Assembly (NCBI GenBank): GCA_023231005.1 | Contig: JALNWG010000033.1 | Coordinates: 1 to 23,443, forward strand | Source: Bacteroidales bacterium | GTDB taxonomy: Bacteria; Bacteroidota; Bacteroidia; Bacteroidales; FEN-979 | Reading direction: 5' to 3' | DNA: 23,443 bases | Part shown: in pieces, positions 17,001 through 23,443 of the stretch | Layout of the letters: each line of letters opens with the position of its first letter | Numbering within the stretch: position 1 is the stretch's first letter | Made by a program: the position numbers and the translations under genes | The notes under the pieces: generated by a model | What the model saw: only the letters and a program-made list of their open reading frames with translations | Database searches by the model: none | What the model was told of the DNA's origin: nothing

Positions 17001-17886
17001 ATGTTCCATCATCTATAGCATAAATATATAGCATAGAAACGTATCCGGGAAAGAAGTCAACGGGAAAGGCAAGAAATTCAGTTCCCATAAGATGTCGGGG
17101 GAGTAGCTGGTCACCGGCAATATCGATAGATAATCCTGTTGCAATATTTGGTCTGACAGCATCATCTGTCACAGTCACAGCTATAGGTTTGTTTGCTAAT
17201 ATAAAGGTGCCTCCAAGATGTAAATTGGAATCTGCTGAAAAAGCCCTGCAGCTCCAAGCCTGACCCCTGTTTAAAGACACATAAATGGTGTCTAACCCTG
17301 GCTGACCTTCCATGAGATGAGTTGGAACGATTATTACAGTAGTTTCATTTTCTGTCGCCACAAATGAAATTGAATTCCTTGCAGGTGGATCACAATAAGG
17401 ATAATTTGAGTATTGATTTTGAGCTGGAATAATAAACTCATTACCCAGAGCATTGTTTCCTTTTAGAGTGTATGTTTCAGTGTTAACCCTATTCTGGATT
17501 TCATAAACTGTATTTATTGGTTTGGTTGATGAGATCAGAAGCCCACAATTGAGGATAGTATTCGCAGGCTTACATTCAATCAAATCAATAAAAGAGCTGA
17601 CATTAATTTGATGAAAATCACCGGTCTGTAGGGTGTCAATGATAACCTGGAACGCTGGATTTGCAGGCTGACTGATCCTGACAATGGCTGGACCTTCGCA
17701 TGTTGATATGACCAAAACGATCGGACGATCAATACCAACAGTATCAACAGCAGGAGGTGCCGTGACGGCATAAGATATTTCTGGTGCTGCAAACCAGAAT
17801 TCATAATCGGTTTGGGAGTACCCTACTCCAAAATTAAGAGTTAAGATTATTAACAACCAATACCGGAATTTTGTACTAAAGTTCAT
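14044..17886 (-). CDS. Large secreted adhesin: IgGFc-binding-like N-domain, PKD-like and Ig-like repeats, C-terminal FISUMP
   Basis: 1280 residues from the ATG at 17884-17886; an in-frame TTG two codons earlier is a less likely start. The signal peptide covers about 1-25. An IgGFc-binding-protein N-terminal-like region spans about 28-380 (FWFAAPE, NEFIIPAQNQYSNYPYCDPPA). Four PKD-like repeats at about 462-743 carry the LGPDxxLCxGDxxxLDAG...YLWNTGATSxTI pattern. Three Ig-like repeats of about 90 residues lie at 746-833, 836-923 and 926-1008 (SSANxxCxGxxVTYxAxPxNGG...YQWKVN...NGD). A linker module GGIPLGGTYSGPGVNSVTG is at 1036-1054. FISUMP covers about 1094-1280 (YPTVQIGTQCWMAANL, GLCPPGWHVPTENDW, FPVRCLCD). 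No standard type A sorting tail follows, so FISUMP itself forms the C-terminus. It is probably surface-exposed and adhesive; ligand unknown. Cys-rich repeats suggest disulfides. Confidence 0.88.
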   Translation of the reverse strand: MNFSTKFRYWLLIILTLNFGVGYSQTDYEFWFAAPEISYAVTAPPAVDTVGIDRPIVLVISTCEGPAIVRISQPANPAFQVIIDTLQTGDFHQINVSSFIDLIECKPANTILNCGLLISSTKPINTVYEIQNRVNTETYTLKGNNALGNEFIIPAQNQYSNYPYCDPPARNSISFVATENETTVIIVPTHLMEGQPGLDTIYVSLNRGQAWSCRAFSADSNLHLGGTFILANKPIAVTVTDDAVRPNIATGLSIDIAGDQLLPRHLMGTEFLAFPVDFFPGYVSMLYIYAIDDGTSISIDGSVIGNLNRGEVIKHMITSYLPSFIQSSNPVEVYLFYKDFKGSSEVAGEIIAPLSCTGSYHVTFARTGPYGIGDAYTITALCKTVDCANFTCSNPIIQAQMIPSNFILIPSTGNQWGYYGFENPSVGQLTYSNSTGNFQISAINELQWGGLRTSTYTNYSGLNLGPDRMLCLGDTILLDAGFGTLQYLWNTGATSRTINVTSAGTYWVQKISASCTLSDTIVITNINYTPIYLGGQVSICAGDSTLLDAGPGKSWYQWNTGQITSSIYVHDTGTYWVTVPVSPCNFNDSDTVHVSVYSATGLGPDRGVCSGDSVSLDAGAGMTAYLWNTGATSQTIEAKVSGSYSVIMHYKNCTFYDTVNVTAFPTPVVNLGTDDSICAGETHTFNAGFCSGCTYSWDNLTLGQTNIGTGQTYTTAQPGTYVANVTGNNGCIGRDTIRLLTKSGLPVNISILSSANSICSGIPVTYTATPVNGGTLPTYQWKVNDSNAGTNSSVFTFSPTNGDIVTCLLTSSISVCISNNPATSNSITMVVNPLQPVSVAVSTSANPVCAGTSVTFNAMPTNGGTIPIYQWKVNGIDTGSNLPVFNFTPINGDALSCALTSNANCPIGNPAFSIPINMVVNPLLPVSISISPSANPFCLGNPVTYTAIPVNGGPSPTYQWKVKGTNVGGNSPTYTYSPVNGDSVRCVMISNLNCVIENPASSAKIIMLGTLAPTVVFTSCFDTLTTVNAKPYKLRGGIPLGGTYSGPGVNSVTGIFTPSIAGTGLKSMVYTYTNVSLCSANKTNTIIVQSTASFTCGNNLTDIRDSKTYPTVQIGTQCWMAANLNYGNQITPSHVQFDNCIAEKYCYNDNPLNCTNNGGLYQWDEMMKYDDTPAGQGLCPPGWHVPTENDWTTLFNFYLGKAFAGKPLQDSIITGFKALTSGVFYLNSSWSFNGFATLFWSSTPWNATKGISHGLNVYDYSVSMYPSSRANAFPVRCLCD
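14863..15651 (-). repeat. Three tandem Ig-like repeat units within the adhesin gene
   Basis: Three diverged units of about 267-270 bp encode the Ig-like modules. The recurring DNA landmark ACTTTCCA(T/C)TG (plus strand, encoding the QWKV strand) occurs near 15001, 15269 and 15539. They are divergent enough to be stable but are still recognisable at DNA level, consistent with duplication. Confidence 0.8.
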
Positions 17887-17925
17887 TACCAAATTAGTTT
17901 ACGCACAAAATACCTTTAAAAAAAG

Positions 17926-17956
17926 ACCATTGGGGAAATTATTTTCCCCCAATGGT
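17926..17956 (-). terminator. Strong rho-independent terminator of the papain-family gene
   Basis: A perfect 10-bp stem, ACCATTGGGG (17926-17935) with CCCCAATGGT (17947-17956), and an 11-nt loop. On the minus strand it is followed by C and then seven T (complement of 17918-17924). It lies about 40 nt after the papain-family gene stop, so the adhesin gene downstream must be transcribed from its own promoter. An imperfect -7-like TATTTTG (17906-17912) is a candidate. Confidence 0.88.
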
Positions 17957-17997
17957 ATGCAATTAACACCCTCTAAAAATACAAAAAAACAAGATTC

Positions 17998-20900
17998 TTA
18001 TTTTATTATACTAATTTTAGTGGTTTCTATAACATTGCCATCTAATTCAAGTTTTAACAAATAGAGCCCTGATGACCATTCTTCGGTATTTATGGTAATT
18101 TGAGTTTTATTCATTATTAAATGTTCATCAACCAATAATTTGCCAACAGAACTAAAAACCTTGATCCCTGCCTTAGAATACGATTTAGAAGACAAGTCAT
18201 AATCAACAATAATATACTTATTGGCTGGATTAGGATGAGCTTTTAAACAGCCGTTGATAACTTGAGTTCCATTATCATCCTGTTCCTGGTTCATCATTGT
18301 TCGATCGAATGCAGGAAGAATGATTGGTTCAATATAGTTTATTTTTTTTGAAGCTATCAACATATTTCTGGCATACGAGCCCAAACGGTTATGACATTTT
18401 TCACTGATTTGGATTAACGCTATGGTCTGTTGTTCATCAAGATCCAGTTGATTTACAGAAGATGTCATTCGAACTTTAATGATATTGAACAAACTAATGA
18501 ATGCTTCATAATTTTTTTGATCATCCGATGTAAAAGAAAACTGACTGGGTATTTTCAGCAATATATCTTGTGCCATCTCAATCTTTCTGTTCTGCAAGTA
18601 AAGAAAGGCCAAATCATAGTAAGAATCAATTGTGTTTCTTGATATTAAAATGTCAACCAAACTATCGAGACCATTTATATTCCATTTCCCCTCTGAGCCC
18701 CCATTCAAAATGAGGCTATCTTTACTTTGAGTCCCTCCATAATCAATCAAGTCCGGACATTGATTAGAAAAGCTAATTGAAGATTGGATAAGTGTAACAT
18801 TAGCAGAATGATTTAATGGTCTGAAGGTGTAACCATTATTAAGATTATAAATTAATGGATATAGATAACTATCAATTGAATAACAATTATTAAAGATGTC
18901 ATAATATTGCGGAATTGCAGGAACACTGGCGTTATAAAATCTGTTAAATGCAGGTACAGTAATTCCGCCAAAAACTGCATTCTGATATCGTGCAATACCA
19001 TATGATGGACTGTAGTTTCCTGTATGTGTTACAACTATGGCAACAGTATTATAGGAAGGAGTAGCCAACGGAGTTTTAAAACTATTACAAACATAACAAA
19101 GACCAGTGGTAGATGATGAATTTCTGTTAACATCCTGTGCAACAGTATTGTATTTCAGGTCAAGGAATGTGTTTCTATAAATTACATTTGCATCAGTACC
19201 TGAATTATTTACGACCAAACCAATAGTTGTAGGTACTGCTACCGTTGACTGGAATGTGTTTCCTTCAATATGATACAAGGTGCAATTATCGAGATACATG
19301 CCATACGGCCCGGGGTAGGATTGAATTCCTCCAGCCGGTTCTGGAATATTAATAGTATTCAATACTAATGTAGATGATGAATATGCACTAAGGTATATTC
19401 CTTTTTGTACAGCATAAAAATCAGATCTTGATACATTCACAGAATGTGAACCTGGTGTATTTATCGCATAGATTCCTATTCTAAGATTTGAAAATGTGCA
19501 ATGTACCAAATCCTGTTCTGGACATGGGGAGATAGAGGTAACACTGCACCATGCCCCCACTGTAATTCCTGCTCCGGTTGCATAGATTCCAGTTCCACTT
19601 GGATCCGAAGAATATGAATTTATAAACGAAGATCCAGTGGCTATCACTGAACTAATATCAGAAACTTTGATAAAGGAATCGAATTGATTTATATCAATGA
19701 TGTCAGGTGTAGTTGAAAAATTGCATGCAGTAAATGATGGATTACTTGAAAATTGGGTATAAGGTCGAACATAAATGCCAAATCCATTGTTACGGAAAAT
19801 TCCATGATTTGCATTTACAATCCCTCCCGAGCAATTATCGTCAAATCCCGAACCAGACCTTTTGCCACTTAAAATTCCAATCTCGGCATTCTCTATTGTC
19901 CCGTTATTGTAAACATTCAGGGACCCTTGATTTATTAACGTTTGTGATAATGATGAATTTCCCCAAACCTCTACTCCTTTCCAGAAATTAGAACAGGCAG
20001 AAGTCAGATGGCCACCATCAAGCAACAGCCTTCCTCCAATCTGAACGATCAGTCGGGCTTGTGACACAAACTGGATTTCACTTTTAATTGTTAATGTACA
20101 CCCTGACGGAATAATAACATCATGATCTTTAATCTGATCATAATTCCAGGTTGTACTCACGGGAATAATTTCAGGAACATTAACATATATGAAATTTGAG
20201 CAATTAATCATACATTTATGGGTAATTGGATCTTGTCCTCGGAGTCTGGGATCACTGTCATCACAATCTTCTTCGTCAGGTGTTCCTGGTGGACAATTTG
20301 CGGGTTTACTGCCAATCCCCCAATTATAAAAGCCGTCACCATCACAATCGAGTATCCTTTTTTCCGATTCAGGATGCGCTTGTGAAATAATTGGAAGAAC
20401 GATAGAACAAAATCGTGGTAAGGGCAAGTCCATGGTATATGAATACGCCTGGTGATTTGTTCCATATCCCACCTCAACTACCGAGTTTTTACAGATCCAG
20501 TAAGTCTGTCCTATGTAAGGAGAGCCTGATGGTACAGGGATATTCCCAAGTTGATCAATATAATCACCTTCCTGTATTATATCATAACCAACCAAACAAT
20601 AGGTATGCGACCAAGGTGGCCTACAGGTTATTGGTCCACTTGAAATCAACATTTCTTTAATCTGGTCAGAAGTTAAAGTATCGTAAACGGTGACATAATT
20701 TGTAATTTTTGTGATATCAGTCGGATTGGAACATTTAGTATTACAAGGAGTTGGGGCCGCAGGATATGGATAACAATCCCAATCAACAACACCAGGATTC
20801 TTTAGGTATTCTAATGTATAATATTCCAAACCACCATTATATCCGTACCCGCCGCACATAATTACATCTTGCTCAGAAAGACGTGTGTCGATATGCTTGT

Positions 20901-21831
20901 TAAAGTATAGATTTTCAACACCCTCCGTGGCATTACAGGGACTAAAGGACCAGCAAGTTGGTACACCCAGGAATACACCTCCCTGGTTTGTACATTCAGG
21001 ATCAAGAATAACCTGAAGTTGGTTGTTTAACCAGCATCCATTCTGATACCGAGGTGGTGTCATCCATCCGGAACCATCGGGATCATTATCATAGTAACAA
21101 GTATTTAGTGTCCCATCAGGTTTTCGAGAGTTATTTGCATTATGCCGGCTTCTCCAGTCCCATCTGGAAACAATCACCGATGTGGTTGGATTTAGTGGGG
21201 TTTTATGCAGTGATGATTGAAAAAAACCATCTTTATAATACTCAAATCCTCTTATATTATACCGGTCCCCAAAAGTTGCCTTCTTTTGTTCATAAGAAAG
21301 AGATCCAGTCGGGGTTAACCATGCACTCCAGATCATACCATTAAGTTTAATCTGCTTGTTAATCTTTCTAACTTTATCGAGATTTATTTCGTTCATATAG
21401 GTTTTTTGAAAAACACGACTGTTAGTTGTCGCTGTTTTACCAATAGTTACGGAATCCAACGTACAGGTTGCATCAATTAGCTGAATTACAATTTGAGACG
21501 GTATAATTCCATCCAAATACTTTGCTTCTTCATAAATCCTGGTAAAGGTTTGGTACCCCAGCCCTGATAAAATCGAGTATGATTCAAAAACCATGTACTC
21601 CTTGTTATCGGCATCAACCAGAATTATTCTGCAAAGACTAGAATCAGATTTCAAGTTGAATGATCCCGATACACCTAAACTGTAAATATGCTCGTTTTGT
21701 ATAAATGGTGAAAGCGAAAAATCCTCGTTATATGAAGTTTTGCTAACATGCATAGTGATTTCCTGCGCACATACTATGCCATTTAGGCAAAACAAAACAA
21801 CCACTATAAAAATAGTAAAAATATTTTTCAT
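17998..21831 (-). CDS. Secreted papain-family (C1A-like) peptidase fused to Ca-loop segment, beta-helix and T9SS sorting domain
   Basis: 1277 residues. The signal peptide covers about 1-22, followed by about 200 residues of unassigned prodomain-like sequence. The C1A-like domain (about 223-475) starts with WDWRSRHNANN. It shows oxyanion Gln283 (TNQGG), nucleophile Cys293 (PTCWSFS), RLSEQDVIMC and YNGGLEYYTLEYLK (papain C1 signatures), His409 (PPWSHTYCLVGYD) and Asn449 (YWICKNS). The Gln-Cys spacing is 10, not the usual 6, and the conserved Cys three residues before the nucleophile is absent. An acidic, probably Ca-binding stretch follows: DCDGDGFYNWG (496-506), then EEDCDDSDP. A long right-handed beta-helix-like region spans about 565-1020 (short Gly/Asn-rich rungs such as GIYV, GIYA, GIYL). 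A helical TPR-like segment is at about 1055-1160. The type A sorting domain is at 1196-1277 (LKAHPNPANKYIIVDY ... GLYLLKLELDG ... KISIIK). Export by T9SS and surface or extracellular proteolysis are inferred; the beta-helix may bind polysaccharide or matrix. Confidence 0.85.
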   Translation of the reverse strand: MKNIFTIFIVVVLFCLNGIVCAQEITMHVSKTSYNEDFSLSPFIQNEHIYSLGVSGSFNLKSDSSLCRIILVDADNKEYMVFESYSILSGLGYQTFTRIYEEAKYLDGIIPSQIVIQLIDATCTLDSVTIGKTATTNSRVFQKTYMNEINLDKVRKINKQIKLNGMIWSAWLTPTGSLSYEQKKATFGDRYNIRGFEYYKDGFFQSSLHKTPLNPTTSVIVSRWDWRSRHNANNSRKPDGTLNTCYYDNDPDGSGWMTPPRYQNGCWLNNQLQVILDPECTNQGGVFLGVPTCWSFSPCNATEGVENLYFNKHIDTRLSEQDVIMCGGYGYNGGLEYYTLEYLKNPGVVDWDCYPYPAAPTPCNTKCSNPTDITKITNYVTVYDTLTSDQIKEMLISSGPITCRPPWSHTYCLVGYDIIQEGDYIDQLGNIPVPSGSPYIGQTYWICKNSVVEVGYGTNHQAYSYTMDLPLPRFCSIVLPIISQAHPESEKRILDCDGDGFYNWGIGSKPANCPPGTPDEEDCDDSDPRLRGQDPITHKCMINCSNFIYVNVPEIIPVSTTWNYDQIKDHDVIIPSGCTLTIKSEIQFVSQARLIVQIGGRLLLDGGHLTSACSNFWKGVEVWGNSSLSQTLINQGSLNVYNNGTIENAEIGILSGKRSGSGFDDNCSGGIVNANHGIFRNNGFGIYVRPYTQFSSNPSFTACNFSTTPDIIDINQFDSFIKVSDISSVIATGSSFINSYSSDPSGTGIYATGAGITVGAWCSVTSISPCPEQDLVHCTFSNLRIGIYAINTPGSHSVNVSRSDFYAVQKGIYLSAYSSSTLVLNTINIPEPAGGIQSYPGPYGMYLDNCTLYHIEGNTFQSTVAVPTTIGLVVNNSGTDANVIYRNTFLDLKYNTVAQDVNRNSSSTTGLCYVCNSFKTPLATPSYNTVAIVVTHTGNYSPSYGIARYQNAVFGGITVPAFNRFYNASVPAIPQYYDIFNNCYSIDSYLYPLIYNLNNGYTFRPLNHSANVTLIQSSISFSNQCPDLIDYGGTQSKDSLILNGGSEGKWNINGLDSLVDILISRNTIDSYYDLAFLYLQNRKIEMAQDILLKIPSQFSFTSDDQKNYEAFISLFNIIKVRMTSSVNQLDLDEQQTIALIQISEKCHNRLGSYARNMLIASKKINYIEPIILPAFDRTMMNQEQDDNGTQVINGCLKAHPNPANKYIIVDYDLSSKSYSKAGIKVFSSVGKLLVDEHLIMNKTQITINTEEWSSGLYLLKLELDGNVIETTKISIIK

Positions 21832-22044
21832 AAATAGATAAGTTAAATAGCTGAATATGACTTTAGTTGCTTTATTTTGAGAAAAGCATAACTCATATTG
21901 AACAAACCCAAGGTTCGTTAATCGAAAAGGAATGACTATTTTTGCCTCCGGAATACTTCCTTTCGGTTAAAAATTAATGGAATTCGCGTTTCAAGGTTTT
22001 TAATTCGTCAGGGGGTATTTCGTTAAAGTTTGAACTATTAATTT

Positions 22045-22923
22045 TCAATTCGTTTTTACTATTATCATTGAAGTTTGCATATTTGCGTTATCATGACTGA
22101 TTCTAAAAACATACAGGCCATTTTGCATATCATTCATAGGTATTAAATTATCTCCTGGGATCAAAATGCCATCTTTACATTTTTTTCCATAAATATTAAA
22201 AAGACCGAATGGGGCAGTATTATTTTCCCTGAAAGTGATAAGTAAAAGTGATTGTACAGGATTTGGATACATTGTAACAACACTCTTACTTTCAAGAGAC
22301 TCTGTATTAACCTGGAAATCGCAGGTCGCATAATTATAGTTATGGTAAATTATAGCAGTATTTTGTTTCATGCAGACCAGATCATCGGTTTCACCAGTAA
22401 AACAATTCCCAACACTGTTTAAAACACCATTCATACTACCAACTCCCTGTATCCAGACATCGGTACCTTGACATTGGCTGTTTGAGAGAACATATCTCTG
22501 GCGCATGCTGCCATCTTCCAATTGTATTAGATCTAACGTATCTACTGTAAATGGGAATGTAAATCCTCGCAAATAAACAGTATCATTCAGGCTTAGCGCA
22601 AAATCATACAATAAAAATTCAGAAACAGACGGATTCGTTGAAAAATAAACCCTGTGATTGGCTGTTTCCCTTATATATCCGGAAATTTGCCACGGATGCG
22701 TAATACTGTCAGTTGTTTCCTGTACTACCTTATAATTTAAGGCCCCTATAAGAGTATCCGTAGAAAATTTGATATATTTCATATGAGCAGGAGGTGATGC
22801 ATAATAATAGGAAATACTCCACGATTTATTCGTTTCCACCAATGGGAAATAGGTTTGAGAAATGCTTCGAAGTGTCAATAGAATGACAATCGAAACGATT
22901 ATGAGCAAAGATTTACTATTCAT
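22045..22923 (-). CDS. T9SS-exported protein of unknown function
   Basis: 292 residues. The signal peptide covers about 1-22 (LLIIVSIVILLTLRSISQ). A beta-rich central region at about 25-205 has no recognised domain. It contains Tyr/Trp-rich strands and the segment DVWIQGVGSMNGVLNSVGNCFTGETDDLVCMKQN (155-188), a pattern frequent in small Bacteroidota T9SS proteins, where an ExxGVGS-like turn precedes a pair of Cys. The type A sorting domain is at about 213-292 (SVVTMYPNPVQSLLLITF ... GLFNIYGKK ... NGLYVFRISHDN ... MIIVKTN). The papain-family gene lies downstream on the same strand, 213 bp away, with no terminator visible between them, so partial readthrough is possible. No catalytic motif was seen. 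Confidence 0.85.
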   Translation of the reverse strand: MNSKSLLIIVSIVILLTLRSISQTYFPLVETNKSWSISYYYASPPAHMKYIKFSTDTLIGALNYKVVQETTDSITHPWQISGYIRETANHRVYFSTNPSVSEFLLYDFALSLNDTVYLRGFTFPFTVDTLDLIQLEDGSMRQRYVLSNSQCQGTDVWIQGVGSMNGVLNSVGNCFTGETDDLVCMKQNTAIIYHNYNYATCDFQVNTESLESKSVVTMYPNPVQSLLLITFRENNTAPFGLFNIYGKKCKDGILIPGDNLIPMNDMQNGLYVFRISHDNANMQTSMIIVKTN

Positions 22924-23240
22924 TTATGTCAGGTTAGAAGATAAGTAAACAATATGATATTTAACATTTTAACCTCGTTTATGTTTTATTGTTAGTTTAT
23001 CGTTAAGGAAGTAATTTTTGCACTTATTGCAAATATTTTCTATATATTATTATTACAATAGGACACCTCTAAAAACTACTTTTTTTTGATGACAGTTTCA
23101 ACACAAATATATACTATGGTTTTCTAAAAACCTAATTTTATCTTACACGATTTTACATATAGCTGAATATCAATGCTATATAGGACGGTGTTTTTCACGT
23201 CTGGATATATCTATCCCATAACAACCACTATTTTTAACAT
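22924..23240. other. AT-rich intergenic region before the IS200-like element
   Basis: No gene recognised. It must hold the promoter of the 292-residue T9SS protein gene (minus). A plus-strand promoter-like pair, TTG (22989-22991) and TA-nnn-TTTG (23012-23020) with a 20-nt gap, points to the IS element. An IS-end-like motif GGACACCTCTAAAAACTAC lies at 23061-23079. Confidence 0.5.
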
Positions 23241-23250
23241 AACTTTAAAT

Positions 23251-23269
23251 CCACCTCCTTAGGCGGTGG
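23251..23269 (+). repeat. IS200-type subterminal hairpin
   Basis: CCACC (23251-23255) pairs with GGTGG (23265-23269). The inner CC/GG pair is separated from the outer stem by one mismatch and closes on a TTA loop. This matches the small imperfect hairpins that TnpA of IS200/IS605 elements recognises on single-stranded DNA. Confidence 0.7.
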
Positions 23270-23312
23270 TGATGTCTAAACGGCTTTGCCTGAAAATTAT
23301 TAATTTCGTGGC

Positions 23313-23443
23313 ATGAGCGGGTATAAAAAAATAAGTCACGTTATTTATCGGTGTACGTATCATATTGTATGGACTCCAAAATACAGATTTCGTGTGCTTG
23401 AAGGTTTGGTAAAGGAATTACTGACAAAAGATATTCAAATGCT
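23313..23443 (+). CDS. tnpA: IS200/IS605-family transposase TnpA (partial, N-terminus only)
   Basis: The first 43 codons of a Y1 (HUH) single-strand transposase: MSGYKKISHVIYRCTYHIVW (1-20), then TPKYRFRVLEGLVKELLTKDIQM (21-43). The SHxxYxxxYHIVWxPKYRxxVL pattern is characteristic of IS200-type TnpA. The family cuts and rejoins single-stranded DNA ends with a catalytic Tyr and an HUH metal site; both lie beyond the window edge, so completeness and activity cannot be judged. The ATG at 23313 is the only reasonable start and lies 43 nt after the left-end hairpin. Whether an accessory tnpB or IscB gene follows is unknown. Confidence 0.88.
   Translation, partial: MSGYKKISHVIYRCTYHIVWTPKYRFRVLEGLVKELLTKDIQM

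Larger units (their letters stand above)
23241..23443 (+). mobile_element. Left end of an IS200/IS605-family insertion sequence (truncated by window)
   Basis: The element shows a subterminal imperfect hairpin followed 43 nt later by the start of a Y1 transposase gene, the usual IS200/IS605 left-end order. These elements have no terminal inverted repeats and make no target duplication. The precise left boundary, expected shortly upstream of the hairpin, cannot be fixed from one end; 23241 is approximate. It lies between a T9SS gene and unseen sequence. Confidence 0.75.

Noticed and set aside
17887..17892. TTG start two codons upstream of the adhesin ATG
   Set aside because: Rare start codon with no supporting ribosome-binding signal; the ATG at 17884-17886 gives a normal signal peptide.

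Overview
The window looks like chromosome of a Bacteroidota bacterium, probably order Bacteroidales or a close relative. The evidence is the protein content: three intact genes and one gene remnant carry a type IX secretion (T9SS) type A C-terminal sorting domain, two ORFs carry FISUMP domains, and there are Bacteroidota-style adhesin repeats and a lipoprotein leader. Genes are separated by AT-rich gaps, and at least one start is preceded by the phylum's TAnnTTTG promoter element. No rRNA, tRNA, CRISPR array or prophage was seen.

Layout. (1) 1-2705, minus strand: the N-terminal part of a 3-hydroxyisobutyrate-dehydrogenase-like oxidoreductase, running off the left edge, lies 14 bp downstream of a soluble four-PAS histidine kinase. 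(2) 2841-8463: exported hydrolases. These are a C10 (streptopain-like) cysteine peptidase with a T9SS tail (minus), a divergently oriented M1/M61-like gluzincin metallopeptidase (plus), and an exported Ntn amidase of the choloylglycine hydrolase/penicillin V acylase family (plus). A decayed lipoprotein 5' end sits between the last two. (3) 8464-9854: a promoter-bearing gap and a tight plus-strand pair, a polytopic membrane protein of unknown function followed by a small excisionase/MerR-like HTH protein. (4) 9912-12221, minus: a sulfotransferase followed 6 bp later by a DUF1214-family protein. (5) 12395-14043: a graveyard with a frameshifted mosaic FISUMP gene and the last ~65 codons of a vanished gene encoding a sorting domain. 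(6) 14044-22923, minus: three large exported proteins. They are an IgGFc-binding-like/PKD-like/Ig-like repeat adhesin ending in FISUMP, a papain-family (C1A) peptidase with a Ca-loop segment, beta-helix and T9SS tail, and a 292-residue T9SS protein of unknown function. (7) 22924-23443: an AT-rich gap and the left end plus start of tnpA of an IS200/IS605-family element, cut by the right edge.

How it works together. Most of the coding capacity makes exported proteins: three peptidases, one amidase, one adhesin and one unknown. This fits a life degrading protein or amide substrates and attaching to surfaces. Only the kinase/dehydrogenase pair, the membrane/HTH pair and the sulfotransferase/DUF1214 pair look like operons; the rest appear to be single transcription units, several with visible terminators. 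The gene remnants, mosaic FISUMP gene and IS end mark 12.3-14.0 kb and the right edge as recombinationally active. I see no clear, self-evident new defence or mobile system. The best candidates for undescribed biology are the membrane/HTH pair, the sulfotransferase/DUF1214 pair and the papain/beta-helix fusion.
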